Position numbers and translations under genes: made by a program. Below are positions 16,994-25,555 of a DNA stretch of 64,000 bases, one piece after another (position 1 is the stretch's first letter; each line of letters begins with the position of its first letter). The stretch is taken from NCBI GenBank assembly GCA_029251085.1, contig JAQXDZ010000102.1, forward strand, positions 62,001 through 126,000, in the 5' to 3' direction. Source of the stretch: Mariniblastus sp. GTDB taxonomy: Bacteria; Planctomycetota; Planctomycetia; Pirellulales; Pirellulaceae. The notes under the pieces were generated by a model. That model worked only from the letters and a program-made list of their open reading frames with translations. It did no database searches and was not told where the DNA came from.

Positions 16994-17539
16994 ATGCCGT
17001 CTAAATACCTACTTCCGTGTGACCACTGCAGTCACCCTTTCGAAGTCATCCCCAAACAGGCTGGTCAGGAACTGATTTGCCTGGAATGCGGTAAAGCAAC
17101 CGAAGCTCCGATGCTTCGAAAAATGAGACTGCTGGAGCCGGTTGAAGACGAAACGGCTAGAAAGACAAACAAAAGAGTCGAGAAAAGCAGTAAGTTCAAT
17201 AGGCTTTTTTCAATTGGTCTATTCGCTGCGGTACTTCTAGGCGGTTCGGGATACTGGCTTTACGATTACGCCGGGATGCTGGCAACCGAAATTGACCGAG
17301 AGCTTTCTACCGAGCAACACGACGAGTTTGTCGACCAACTGCAACCGTCTCAGGTCGTTACCTACTTTAACGAATTAAGAATCGATAACGGCCTCGGCGA
17401 GTGGTACGAGCCGAACTACGTCCGGTACAACAAACAATCCGAAATCCTAACTAACACATCCTACGTTTTGATGGGACTCGGCGGGCTTTTCCTTGCCTGC
17501 TCCATCAGCATGGTCGCGCTGATTGCTTTCAAACGTTAA
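16994..17539 (+). CDS. Zinc-ribbon membrane protein of unknown function
   Basis: A 181-residue protein. The N-terminus carries a zinc ribbon with two CxxC-type knuckles (LPCDHCSHPFEV and LICLECGKAT, about residues 8-35). Next come a charged linker, a transmembrane helix (LFSIGLFAAVLLGGSGYWLY, about 72-92), an external acidic segment, and a second helix near the C-terminus (YVLMGLGGLFLACSISMVAL). The topology places the zinc ribbon and both ends in the cytoplasm. Similar ribbon-plus-helix proteins are frequent in planctomycetes, but I do not recognise a function. It converges with the helicase gene, leaving 14 bp. Confidence 0.75.
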   Translation: MPSKYLLPCDHCSHPFEVIPKQAGQELICLECGKATEAPMLRKMRLLEPVEDETARKTNKRVEKSSKFNRLFSIGLFAAVLLGGSGYWLYDYAGMLATEIDRELSTEQHDEFVDQLQPSQVVTYFNELRIDNGLGEWYEPNYVRYNKQSEILTNTSYVLMGLGGLFLACSISMVALIAFKR

Positions 17540-17553
17540 ATCTTGAGTTCGAC

Positions 17554-19062
17554 TCACTCAGAGCTGGACGCATTCACGCGACTTCGAGCATTCTTACCTT
17601 TGCGTTGAGGTCTTCGGCGTTTTGCGGTGGATTCGGTCGCCCCTGCTCCGCTCGAGGCACGCTTGCCTCCTCCCGGCTTCTTACTAGATTTTTTCGCAGA
17701 GCTTTCACCCGTTCTAGCACTTTTGACAGCACTCGCCTTTTCCGTTCGCACTCGACGGCGTCGACGCTTCGTCGTTCGCTTCCCTTTTTCGCTACCCGTC
17801 GACTCATCCCCTGAACCTCGACTGCCCGAACCCTTTCGAGACCGTCCCCCTTGAGACGTTCCCGAGCGGCTTCCTCCTGAGGACTTGCGTCCGGTTCGTC
17901 CTCGTGTTGAATTTGGACTTGAGCTTGGCAAGGTCACCGATAAATCCTGATTGACGGGAATCTCTTGATCAATCAGCTTTTCAATTGACTTTAAATCTCC
18001 TTGATCACCGGCGCTGCAAAACGAGATAGCGATCCCCTTCGCACCGGCTCGCCCCGTTCGACCAATTCGGTGAACGTATGCTTCCGGTTCCATTGGTAAA
18101 TCAAAATTGACAACATGGGTTACTCCTTCAATGTCAATTCCGCGTGCAGCAACGTCAGTCGCAACCAGGATCTTTACAAATTGGTTACGAAACGCATCGA
18201 GCGCACGCTGTCTCGCATTTTGAGATTTATTTCCATGGATCGCGGCAGCCTTAAGCCCTTCTTTGTTCAATCGTTCAGTGACAAAGTTTGCTGAACGTTT
18301 CGTTTTGGTAAAAACGATCGCGCGTAAATCACCACGCGAAGAGAGAATTCTCTGCAACAATTCAGGCTTACCTTTGCGGGGCACAAAGATAACTTGCTGT
18401 TTAATCTTCTTTACACTTCGCGTTTTCGGTGTGACATCCACTTTCACCGGATCGACTAAAAGCTTGTCCGTTATTTCAACAATCGCAGGCGCCATCGTAG
18501 CCGAGAAAAACAACGACTGCCTCTTCGCCGGCAGTTCGCGGATAATCCGTTTGATGTCAGGCATAAACCCCATATCGAGCATCCGGTCTGCTTCATCGAG
18601 AACGAACACTTCGAGCTTGTCCAGCTGAATGAAACCCTGGTTCATCAAATCTAATAATCGGCCGGGAGTCGCTATTACAGTGTGAACGCCGCGCTGGAGC
18701 GAACGCACTTGAGAAGTCTGGCTGACGCCGCCATAAACCAAAGCATGGCGAAGCTTCAAATGTTTACCATAGGTCGCAAAACTATCCCCGATCTGCACAG
18801 CCAACTCACGAGTCGGGGCTAGCACAAGTGCGAACGGGCGTTTCGCTTTGGCGGAACGATTTTGCAAACCTAGCCGATTGAGAATCGGCAACGCAAAAGC
18901 CGCCGTCTTACCAGTCCCCGTTTGGGCACACCCCAAGACGTCTCGCCGCTTGAGGGCAACCGGGATGGTCTGCGATTGAATAGGCGTTGGGATTTTATAA
19001 TTTTCGCCCGCAATTGCTCGCTGCAATGGCTCGATTAAATTTAACTCGGTGAAGGTCTTCAA
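17554..19062 (-). CDS. DEAD-box ATP-dependent RNA helicase (RhlE-like)
   Basis: A 502-residue DEAD-box helicase with the full motif series: Q motif (PTPIQSQTIPVAL), I AQTGTGKT, Ia PTRELAVQ, Ib TPGRLLD, II DEAD, III SAT, IV IVFTKTKRSANF, V VATDVAARGID and VI HRIGRTGRAG. The core ends near residue 375. A tail of about 120 residues is rich in Ser, Gly, Arg and Lys and is probably disordered and RNA-binding, as in RhlE-type enzymes acting on ribosomes or mRNA decay. The start is a TTG with AAGGA 6 nt upstream, which fits the MKTFTELNL beginning expected for the family. The exact RNA target is unknown. Confidence 0.93.
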   Translation of the reverse strand: MKTFTELNLIEPLQRAIAGENYKIPTPIQSQTIPVALKRRDVLGCAQTGTGKTAAFALPILNRLGLQNRSAKAKRPFALVLAPTRELAVQIGDSFATYGKHLKLRHALVYGGVSQTSQVRSLQRGVHTVIATPGRLLDLMNQGFIQLDKLEVFVLDEADRMLDMGFMPDIKRIIRELPAKRQSLFFSATMAPAIVEITDKLLVDPVKVDVTPKTRSVKKIKQQVIFVPRKGKPELLQRILSSRGDLRAIVFTKTKRSANFVTERLNKEGLKAAAIHGNKSQNARQRALDAFRNQFVKILVATDVAARGIDIEGVTHVVNFDLPMEPEAYVHRIGRTGRAGAKGIAISFCSAGDQGDLKSIEKLIDQEIPVNQDLSVTLPSSSPNSTRGRTGRKSSGGSRSGTSQGGRSRKGSGSRGSGDESTGSEKGKRTTKRRRRRVRTEKASAVKSARTGESSAKKSSKKPGGGKRASSGAGATESTAKRRRPQRKGKNARSRVNASSSE

Positions 19063-19419
19063 TGGTTTTCCTTTAAGAACTCGCTAAGACAACCTGCTGG
19101 AATCAATTCAGCGTTTGGTGCTCGGAGTCAACAGAAGTCGCAAATCATGGCATCTTCGACGCCTTTGCCGGAACCTACTGACCGATAATTAACGATGGAT
19201 CAGCGGGGGTAGCGCCCATTTTTCAAATTCGAAAAATGTGGACTGCCTCTCAGTCTACACCTTGCCAGAAGTCCTCATAGTGCAAAAACACCGATCGCCA
19301 GAGATATTCTCGTCAACAAACGGACAAATCTGTTCCACTCCACTTCCCAAAATATTAAAATTTCCTGAGAGAATATTTGCTTTCCTCCTTCTTACTTCAA
19401 TACTCAAGCCGACTACATC
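19063..19419. other. 357-bp divergent intergenic region
   Basis: Separates the minus-strand helicase from the plus-strand secreted protein and must hold both promoters. The plus-strand frame 19238-19441 has no recognisable content. No RNA structure was found. Confidence 0.5.
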
Positions 19420-20223
19420 ATGCCAAATTCAAATCGTTTAGACCGCCGCTGCTTCAAACACTGTCTCATTTCTTTCAGTGCGATTGCCCTTTTAACCATC
19501 ATTTCCATTGAGTCAGCCCAAGCCCAAACATTCAAAAATGCAATCGCCAAAGCTGACCTCATCCTCTCCCACAACTTCGACAAACCTCTCAACACACAAG
19601 ACTGGTGGTCGAACGATAGTCGAGCTCAAAAGTCGGCCAAGATCGCTAAACACAAAATGGTTCCCCAGGCGAGCGTTAAGGAAGGCGTTCTACAAATTCG
19701 CCGAACCGAAGGCTCTGACCATGCAGCCGTCGCGAGAACAAAAGTGCAATTTCAAGATGCTGTAATCACCTGCAAATTCCTACTCGCTGAAAATCAGAAA
19801 TTCAGCGTGAACATCAATGACCCAAATTGCAAGACGGTCCATGCAGGACACCTTTGCCGCGTGGAGGTAAGTACCAAGTCAGTTGTTATTCAAGACCAAA
19901 AAACTGGAACCATGGCTAATGAGTACCGAAAACTAAAAGAGAGCGGAGCCTCAAAATCAGAACTAGCGAAACGGGTCAAAGGTAAATCCAAAGCGACCAA
20001 ACGGGCCACCGAGGCATCCCAATGGCACGAACTGAAAATCTTACTTGAAGGCGAAAAAATCGCGGTTCAAATCGACAATGAATTCGTCAGTCAATTTTCG
20101 TCCTCAGGAATTGGACATCCAACAAAAGAAAATATCGCGTTTTCTGTTCCCCGAATGGTCGACATCAAAAACCTCGCGATCTATCGAATCGCACCCAAAC
20201 CATCCAGAACAGAACAACCTTAA
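19420..20223 (+). CDS. Secreted protein with LamG/DUF1080-like fold
   Basis: A 267-residue exported protein with a signal peptide (hydrophobic CLISFSAIALLTIISIESAQ, cleavage probably after AQA near residue 36). The body resembles the jelly-roll (concanavalin-like) domain of planctomycete DUF1080/LamG proteins: an early F-D start (LILSHNFDKPLN), WHELKILLEGEKIAVQIDNE in the second half, and a closing strand VDIKNLAIYRI. Such domains commonly bind or hydrolyse carbohydrate; no catalytic residues are evident. A Lys/Ser-rich insertion interrupts the middle. Neighbours do not indicate a specific role. Confidence 0.65.
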   Translation: MPNSNRLDRRCFKHCLISFSAIALLTIISIESAQAQTFKNAIAKADLILSHNFDKPLNTQDWWSNDSRAQKSAKIAKHKMVPQASVKEGVLQIRRTEGSDHAAVARTKVQFQDAVITCKFLLAENQKFSVNINDPNCKTVHAGHLCRVEVSTKSVVIQDQKTGTMANEYRKLKESGASKSELAKRVKGKSKATKRATEASQWHELKILLEGEKIAVQIDNEFVSQFSSSGIGHPTKENIAFSVPRMVDIKNLAIYRIAPKPSRTEQP

Positions 20224-20268
20224 CCAACAAATAATGAAAATGGGGTTGGCAATTACCCGACCCTGTTT

Positions 20269-21009
20269 TCAGAATTTTTTGCTGCGGCGATACTCCGATG
20301 GAGAGACTTTCATTTGCTTGCGAAAGCAGCGCGAAAAATGAGCATGGTCAAAAAAACCACACCGAATCGCGATCGTTGCCACCGTCTCATCGGTCTGGGC
20401 TAATTCCCGACAAGCGACCTCCAGCCGAACACGCGAAAGATACTGTCGGGCTGAGACCCCAAATACCCGACGAAACTGCCGATCAAATTGACTAACCGAG
20501 AGCTTCGCCCTTGCTGCTAGTTCAGACGCATTGAGCTTTTGTTGGTAATTCGAATGTAAATATTCAACCACATTGGCAAATCGTTTGGCGTCTTTCGATT
20601 CCCCCCGCTTGGTATCAACTTGACGGGAAAACCCAGCGATGCCCACCACAACGCCTTCGCCATTGCGAAGTGGAATCTTACTGGTCATTACTAACCGTGG
20701 AGAACCAGCCATCTCCGGTGCGCTCTCAAGACGATTGATTATCGGCTCACCCGTCCGCATTACCTGCTCGTCGTCCTGGCGATAACTCTCGGCTCGCTGC
20801 GATGGAAAAAAATCGAAATCAGTTCTACCGATCACTTCGCTTCGATCCAGTACGCCGCAGTATTCACAACCTCTTTGATTGATCGCCAGAAAACGACCGC
20901 GGAGGTCCTTCACAAAAAAACTAACCTCGGGTTGCAGGTTAAAGAGGTCCAAAAACTCCGTTACATCGACTTGTGAGAAAAACGAGCGGACGAGACTTGT
21001 ATTATTCAT
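20269..21009 (-). CDS. PAS domain-containing AraC-family transcriptional regulator
   Basis: A 246-residue regulator. Residues about 20-130 form a PAS domain (VSFFVKDLRGRFLAINQRG, GRTDFDFFP, and the closing IPLRNGEGVVVGIAGFSR), which may bind a small ligand or redox cofactor. Residues about 145-246 are an AraC/XylS double helix-turn-helix (LNASELAARAKLSVSQFDRQ and IAIRCGFFDHAHFSRCFRK). It is transcribed away from the PSD1 gene at 21079 with only 69 bp between the two starts, so control of that four-gene operon and of itself is the natural hypothesis. Confidence 0.9.
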   Translation of the reverse strand: MNNTSLVRSFFSQVDVTEFLDLFNLQPEVSFFVKDLRGRFLAINQRGCEYCGVLDRSEVIGRTDFDFFPSQRAESYRQDDEQVMRTGEPIINRLESAPEMAGSPRLVMTSKIPLRNGEGVVVGIAGFSRQVDTKRGESKDAKRFANVVEYLHSNYQQKLNASELAARAKLSVSQFDRQFRRVFGVSARQYLSRVRLEVACRELAQTDETVATIAIRCGFFDHAHFSRCFRKQMKVSPSEYRRSKKF

Positions 21010-21066
21010 ATTGACTTTTTACACAAAGATGCGGTGGCTGTGCAAGCCAAACAGCGCGATCTGAGA

Positions 21067-21079
21067 TATGATTAGTGCA
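21067..21079 (+). promoter_or_regulatory. Candidate -10 element placing transcription start at the PSD1 start codon
   Basis: TATGAT at 21067-21072 matches the -10 consensus in five of six positions. The usual 6-7 nt spacing puts transcription start at the A of the ATG (21079), and no ribosome-binding site is visible, so the operon mRNA could be leaderless. No convincing -35 is seen, which would fit activation by the divergent AraC protein. Confidence 0.3.
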
Positions 21080-23997
21080 TGAAAAGAATCTTAATGACCA
21101 TCTGCCTTGCTTGGCTACCGACTTGCACAGTGTTTTCCGACGTCGACTTTAATCGTGAAATTCGACCCATCCTCAGTAAGCATTGTTTCGCCTGCCATGG
21201 ATTCGACCCCTCGACTCGCGAAGCCGAATTGCGACTGGACAATTTCGAAGGAGCGACTCGCGATCTCGGTGGAAGTTTTGCTCTCGTACCCCATCAGCCG
21301 AAGGCAAGCGAGATTGTCACGCGAATTTATTCAGACGATGCCGATGTGTTGATGCCTCCTCCGGAAAGTGGACAGCCACTAACTGATGCCGAAAAAAACC
21401 TTCTTCGGCAATGGATTACTGAAGGTGGTGCCTATTCAGCGCACTGGTCTTTCGTCGCCCCCACACAAAAACCTCTGCCGGCTGTCAAACACTCGCAATG
21501 GCCCAAACGTCCGATCGATTATTTCATTTTAAAACAAATGGAGGCGGAGGACTTTGCTCCCGCTTCCCCAGCGGATCCCGCTCAACTTTTGCGGCGTGTA
21601 GCCCTCGACTTGACCGGCCTTCCCCCGACGCCTGAGTCAGCAGCACGCTTCCTGGCCAATCCCTCGTCTGAAAACTACGAACGGGAGGTCGACCTATTGC
21701 TTGCAACCCCCGCTTATGGTGAACACTGGGCGCGGATGTGGCTCGACCTCGCGCGTTATGCAGACACCAAAGGCTATGAAAAAGATCGACACCGTGACAT
21801 CTGGCGCTATCGAGACTGGGTGATCGACGCACTCAATCAAGACATGTCGTTTGAGCAATTTACGAGGGAACAATTGGCTGGTGATCTGCTGCCTGAAAGA
21901 ACGGACGATCAAATTCTTGCCACGGCGTTCCATCGCAACACGATGACCAACGAAGAGGGTGGGACTGACGACGAAGAATTCAGAGTTGCCGCGGTTAAAG
22001 ACAGGGTCGATACGACGATGCAAGTTTGGATGGGATTAACCATGGGTTGCGCGAAATGCCATTCCCATAAATACGATCCGATCAGCATCAGCGATTACTA
22101 CTCTTTTTTGTCGTACTTTAATCAAACACAGGATCGGGATACCGAGTCTCCGTTTCACCCTACGCCTACGTCCGAGCAAGCAAAAGCAATCGCTGCTCAA
22201 CAAGACATCGTTACGTTGGCAAGCAAAGAACTCAATGGTCGACCAGCCGATTTTGACAGCAAGCTTTCCCAGTGGAAGCAACAATTCACCAAAACTCCAC
22301 TCTGGCAAAACCTAAAACTGGTGGAATCGACCTCGGAAGCAGAGGTTGTTTTAAAACAGCAAGATGACCACATCATTTTAGCAACAGGCAACCGCCCGGA
22401 ACGAGATACCTGGACACTAACTTTTGAGTTACCCGCTCTACCCGATGGAAAAAAACACCGCTCACTTCGAATTGAACATTTCCCAAAATCAATCGCCGGC
22501 GGTGACTGGGCAGACAAAAACGTAGCAATTCGGGATTTGACCGTTGAGCAAATCCAAGACACCGGAACACCCAAGAAAATCATACTCTCCAATCCGCGCG
22601 CAACTTTTTCCCAACGCAATTGGGAGGTCGCCAAACTAATCAACGGAGACAACTCCGCAGGCTGGGCACTCTCACCCAAATTCAAAAACCCGCAAAACTG
22701 TATTCTTGATTTTTCCGAGCCAATCGCTGCGGGCATCATTCGAATCACCCTTGAACAACAATACGGAGAAGGCCTGCTACTCGCCCGCTCGCGTTTTTCA
22801 GCCAGCCCCTACCCTGCTGAGTGGCTAATCGCCGAGCTCAAACCTAATTTCGAAGAAATCTTTTGGTCGCTTAGCGATCCACAACATTCTGCAAAAAAGA
22901 AAAAATATCAAACCGAATTAGCTAAACTAGCGGCATTGAAAAAGGCAGTCACCCGTACACCCGTGATGGCAGAGTTGCCTGCCGCCCAACAACGTAAAAC
23001 AAAAATCAACAATCGAGGAAACTTTCTTGATCTCGGTGACGAGGTCACTCCCAACGTTCTGGAAATATTTGGAAATTTCCCTGACAACACAGCACCCAAT
23101 CGCCTTGGCGTCGCAAAATGGCTAATGCAACCTGAAAACCCACTCACTTCACGGGTAATGGTCAATCGAATTTGGTCGCGAATCTTCGGGGTTGGAATTG
23201 TCGAAACAGAAGAAGATTTTGGATCGCAGGGACTCCCCCCTTCTCACCCCGATTTACTAGATTGGTTAGCAGTCGATTTCCGGGAACAAGGCTGGTCGAT
23301 CAAGACGCTCCTCAAGACAATCGTAACTTCCAGCACGTACCAACAAAGCGCGGTCGCGACTCCCGACCATCTTTCCCGCGACCCTCGCAATCGTCTGCTC
23401 GCACGGGGACCGCGGTTCCGACTCTCTGCCGAAACCGTTCGCGATCAGGCGCTTGCGATCAGTGGTTTACTGACGAAACAAGTTGGCGGTAAATCTGTGA
23501 TGCCACCCCAACCTAGCGGTGTTTGGAAAACCACGTACAGTGGTGACGATTGGAAAAACGCGACCGGCCCGGATCGCTACCGCCGAGGTCTTTACACCTA
23601 CCTCAAACGCACCAGCCCTTATCCAGCCATGACAACCTTTGATGCCGGCAGCGGCGAAGTCTGCCAAGTGCGTCGCATTCGAACCAACACGCCTCTTCAA
23701 GCACTAGTGACCCTCAACGATACCGCATTTTTGGAAGCAGCCGGCGGATTAGCCCAACGCATGCAACAATCCTCGCAGGATTTGGAAAAGCAAATCGTCA
23801 ACGGCTTTACAATGGCACTCGTCCGGAAACCCACACCTCGGGAAACCAAGCGATTACTGGACTTGTACGCATCCCTTGCAATCGATGAGGAAGCTTCCAA
23901 GTCGCTTCTTCAAGCGTCCGCATTGTCTGAAGGTGATCCTCGCCTGGTCGCCATCGCGAACGTTCTACTTAATCTTGACGAAACACTGATGAAATAA
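21079..23997 (+). CDS. PSD1 and planctomycete cytochrome C domain-containing protein
   Basis: A 972-residue exported protein, first gene of a four-gene run. It has a short signal peptide (about 1-20), PSCyt1 with CFACHGFDP near residue 36, DUF1549/PSCyt2 with CAKCHSHKYDP near 323, a middle beta-rich segment of about 250 residues absent from the 3429-6059 paralogue, and DUF1553/PSD1 with the typical VMVNRIWSRIFG and TNTPLQALVTLND. Two potential c-type haem sites are kept. It is probably periplasmic; electron-transfer or polysaccharide-linked roles have been suggested for the family but not shown here. The DUF1501 gene begins 7 nt downstream. Confidence 0.92.
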   Translation: MKRILMTICLAWLPTCTVFSDVDFNREIRPILSKHCFACHGFDPSTREAELRLDNFEGATRDLGGSFALVPHQPKASEIVTRIYSDDADVLMPPPESGQPLTDAEKNLLRQWITEGGAYSAHWSFVAPTQKPLPAVKHSQWPKRPIDYFILKQMEAEDFAPASPADPAQLLRRVALDLTGLPPTPESAARFLANPSSENYEREVDLLLATPAYGEHWARMWLDLARYADTKGYEKDRHRDIWRYRDWVIDALNQDMSFEQFTREQLAGDLLPERTDDQILATAFHRNTMTNEEGGTDDEEFRVAAVKDRVDTTMQVWMGLTMGCAKCHSHKYDPISISDYYSFLSYFNQTQDRDTESPFHPTPTSEQAKAIAAQQDIVTLASKELNGRPADFDSKLSQWKQQFTKTPLWQNLKLVESTSEAEVVLKQQDDHIILATGNRPERDTWTLTFELPALPDGKKHRSLRIEHFPKSIAGGDWADKNVAIRDLTVEQIQDTGTPKKIILSNPRATFSQRNWEVAKLINGDNSAGWALSPKFKNPQNCILDFSEPIAAGIIRITLEQQYGEGLLLARSRFSASPYPAEWLIAELKPNFEEIFWSLSDPQHSAKKKKYQTELAKLAALKKAVTRTPVMAELPAAQQRKTKINNRGNFLDLGDEVTPNVLEIFGNFPDNTAPNRLGVAKWLMQPENPLTSRVMVNRIWSRIFGVGIVETEEDFGSQGLPPSHPDLLDWLAVDFREQGWSIKTLLKTIVTSSTYQQSAVATPDHLSRDPRNRLLARGPRFRLSAETVRDQALAISGLLTKQVGGKSVMPPQPSGVWKTTYSGDDWKNATGPDRYRRGLYTYLKRTSPYPAMTTFDAGSGEVCQVRRIRTNTPLQALVTLNDTAFLEAAGGLAQRMQQSSQDLEKQIVNGFTMALVRKPTPRETKRLLDLYASLAIDEEASKSLLQASALSEGDPRLVAIANVLLNLDETLMK

Positions 23998-24004
23998 GAT
24001 TGAT

Positions 24005-25504
24005 ATGAAACTGCCTCTCCCACTTAAAAAAATTCAAGCGACAACTCGGCGTCAATTTTTTGGCCAAACGGGTTTAGGGCTCGGATCGATTGCGCTCAGT
24101 TCCTTGCTTAACCAGGAAAGCCCAGACGAACCAACCGGCTTTCGAATTCCGGCAAAAGCAAAATCTGTCATCTACTTGCACATGGCAGGTTCTCCTTCCC
24201 AGTTGGAATTATTCGAACACAAACCGGCACTCGACCGACTGCACGACACGCAGTGTCCTCAGGAATATCTGGAGGGAAAACGGTTTGCTTTTATTCGCGG
24301 CGTGCCCAAGATGCTTGGCTCTCAATTCAAGTTCCAGCGAACCGGGCAGAGCGGCCAATGGGTCAGTGATCGGCTGCCACATCTCAGTAAGGTCATTGAT
24401 GATCTCTGTGTCATTCGTTCGGTCCACACAGAACAATTCAATCACTCTCCCGCACAATTGCTGATGCAAACTGGCAACCCTCTATTGGGCTACCCCTCGA
24501 TTGGCTCGTGGGCGACCTACGGTCTGGGAAGCGAAAACAAAGACCTTCCCGGATTCATGGTGCTCTCGTCTGGTGGAAAAACTCCCAGTGCCGGAAAATC
24601 TCTTTGGGGCAGCGGATTCCTGCCCACAATCTACCAAGGTGTTCAATGCCGAACTGATGGTGGTGATCCGATTCTCTTCCTCAGCGATCCCAAAGGGCTT
24701 AATCGGGGGGAGCGGCGCAAAACACTGGACGCAATTGCCGATCTGAATCGGTATCAGCATGAGCATATCGGTGACCCTGAAACGATCACGCGCATCGCCC
24801 AATACGAACTTGCATTTAAAATGCAAATATCGGTTCCTGAAGTAATGGATATTGGACGCGAGTCTCAATCGATGCTCGACCTCTACGGAGCAAAACCGGG
24901 GCATGTCTCGGCCGCTGAATCGGCCGCCGACCCCAGAACACTTTATAAAGGCGATGACCCGACGTTTGCCAACAATTGTTTGCTCGCCAGGCGGCTGGTC
25001 GAAAGCGGTGTTCGGTTTGTCCAACTGTACGATTGGGGGTGGGACCACCACGGCTCCTCTCCCGGAGAATCAATCGACGAGACGCTGCCAATCAAATGTC
25101 GACAAATCGATCGCGCTGTCGCGGGTTTGATTACCGATTTAAAACAACGTGGTCTGCTCGACGAGACGCTAGTTGTTTGGGGAGGCGAATTCGGCAGAAC
25201 GCCAATGATGCAAAACAACGTTCGCAAAAATCTGGTCAAGGGATTCATTGGCCGGGACCACCATCCCCACGCCTTTACCATGTGGATGGCCGGGGGAGGT
25301 ATCAAACCCGGAGTTTATGGTCAAACCGATGATATTGGCTATTACATTACAGAAAATGCGGTTAGCATTCGCGACCTTCAATCAACCATTCTCCACCAGA
25401 TTGGAATTGATCCCAAACGATTCAACTTCCCTTATCAAGGCCTCAAACAAAGGCTCATCGGCCCTTCCGACGAAGGCAAAGTGATTCGAGATATCCTTGC
25501 CTGA
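24005..25504 (+). CDS. DUF1501 domain-containing protein, Tat-exported
   Basis: A 499-residue partner of the preceding PSD1 gene, 7 nt downstream and certainly cotranscribed. The Tat motif TRRQFFGQTGLG near residue 15 is a textbook RRxFF signal. Family landmarks: YLHMAGSPSQLELFEHKP, a VVWGGEFGRTPMMQ segment, GRDHHPHAFTMWMAGGG and IRDLQSTILHQIG. The fold belongs to the alkaline phosphatase/sulfatase superfamily. The formylglycine motif of sulfatases is not seen, so its enzymatic activity is uncertain. Confidence 0.92.
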   Translation: MKLPLPLKKIQATTRRQFFGQTGLGLGSIALSSLLNQESPDEPTGFRIPAKAKSVIYLHMAGSPSQLELFEHKPALDRLHDTQCPQEYLEGKRFAFIRGVPKMLGSQFKFQRTGQSGQWVSDRLPHLSKVIDDLCVIRSVHTEQFNHSPAQLLMQTGNPLLGYPSIGSWATYGLGSENKDLPGFMVLSSGGKTPSAGKSLWGSGFLPTIYQGVQCRTDGGDPILFLSDPKGLNRGERRKTLDAIADLNRYQHEHIGDPETITRIAQYELAFKMQISVPEVMDIGRESQSMLDLYGAKPGHVSAAESAADPRTLYKGDDPTFANNCLLARRLVESGVRFVQLYDWGWDHHGSSPGESIDETLPIKCRQIDRAVAGLITDLKQRGLLDETLVVWGGEFGRTPMMQNNVRKNLVKGFIGRDHHPHAFTMWMAGGGIKPGVYGQTDDIGYYITENAVSIRDLQSTILHQIGIDPKRFNFPYQGLKQRLIGPSDEGKVIRDILA

Positions 25505-25555
25505 TTCGATTTATTAGAATTCACAGCCGATTCAAATACATTAAAATAACAGGCT

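Noticed and set aside
16614-16994. 126-codon minus-strand ORF in the gap before the zinc-ribbon gene
   Set aside because: No recognisable domain, and its start abuts the plus-strand gene; composition gives no support for coding.
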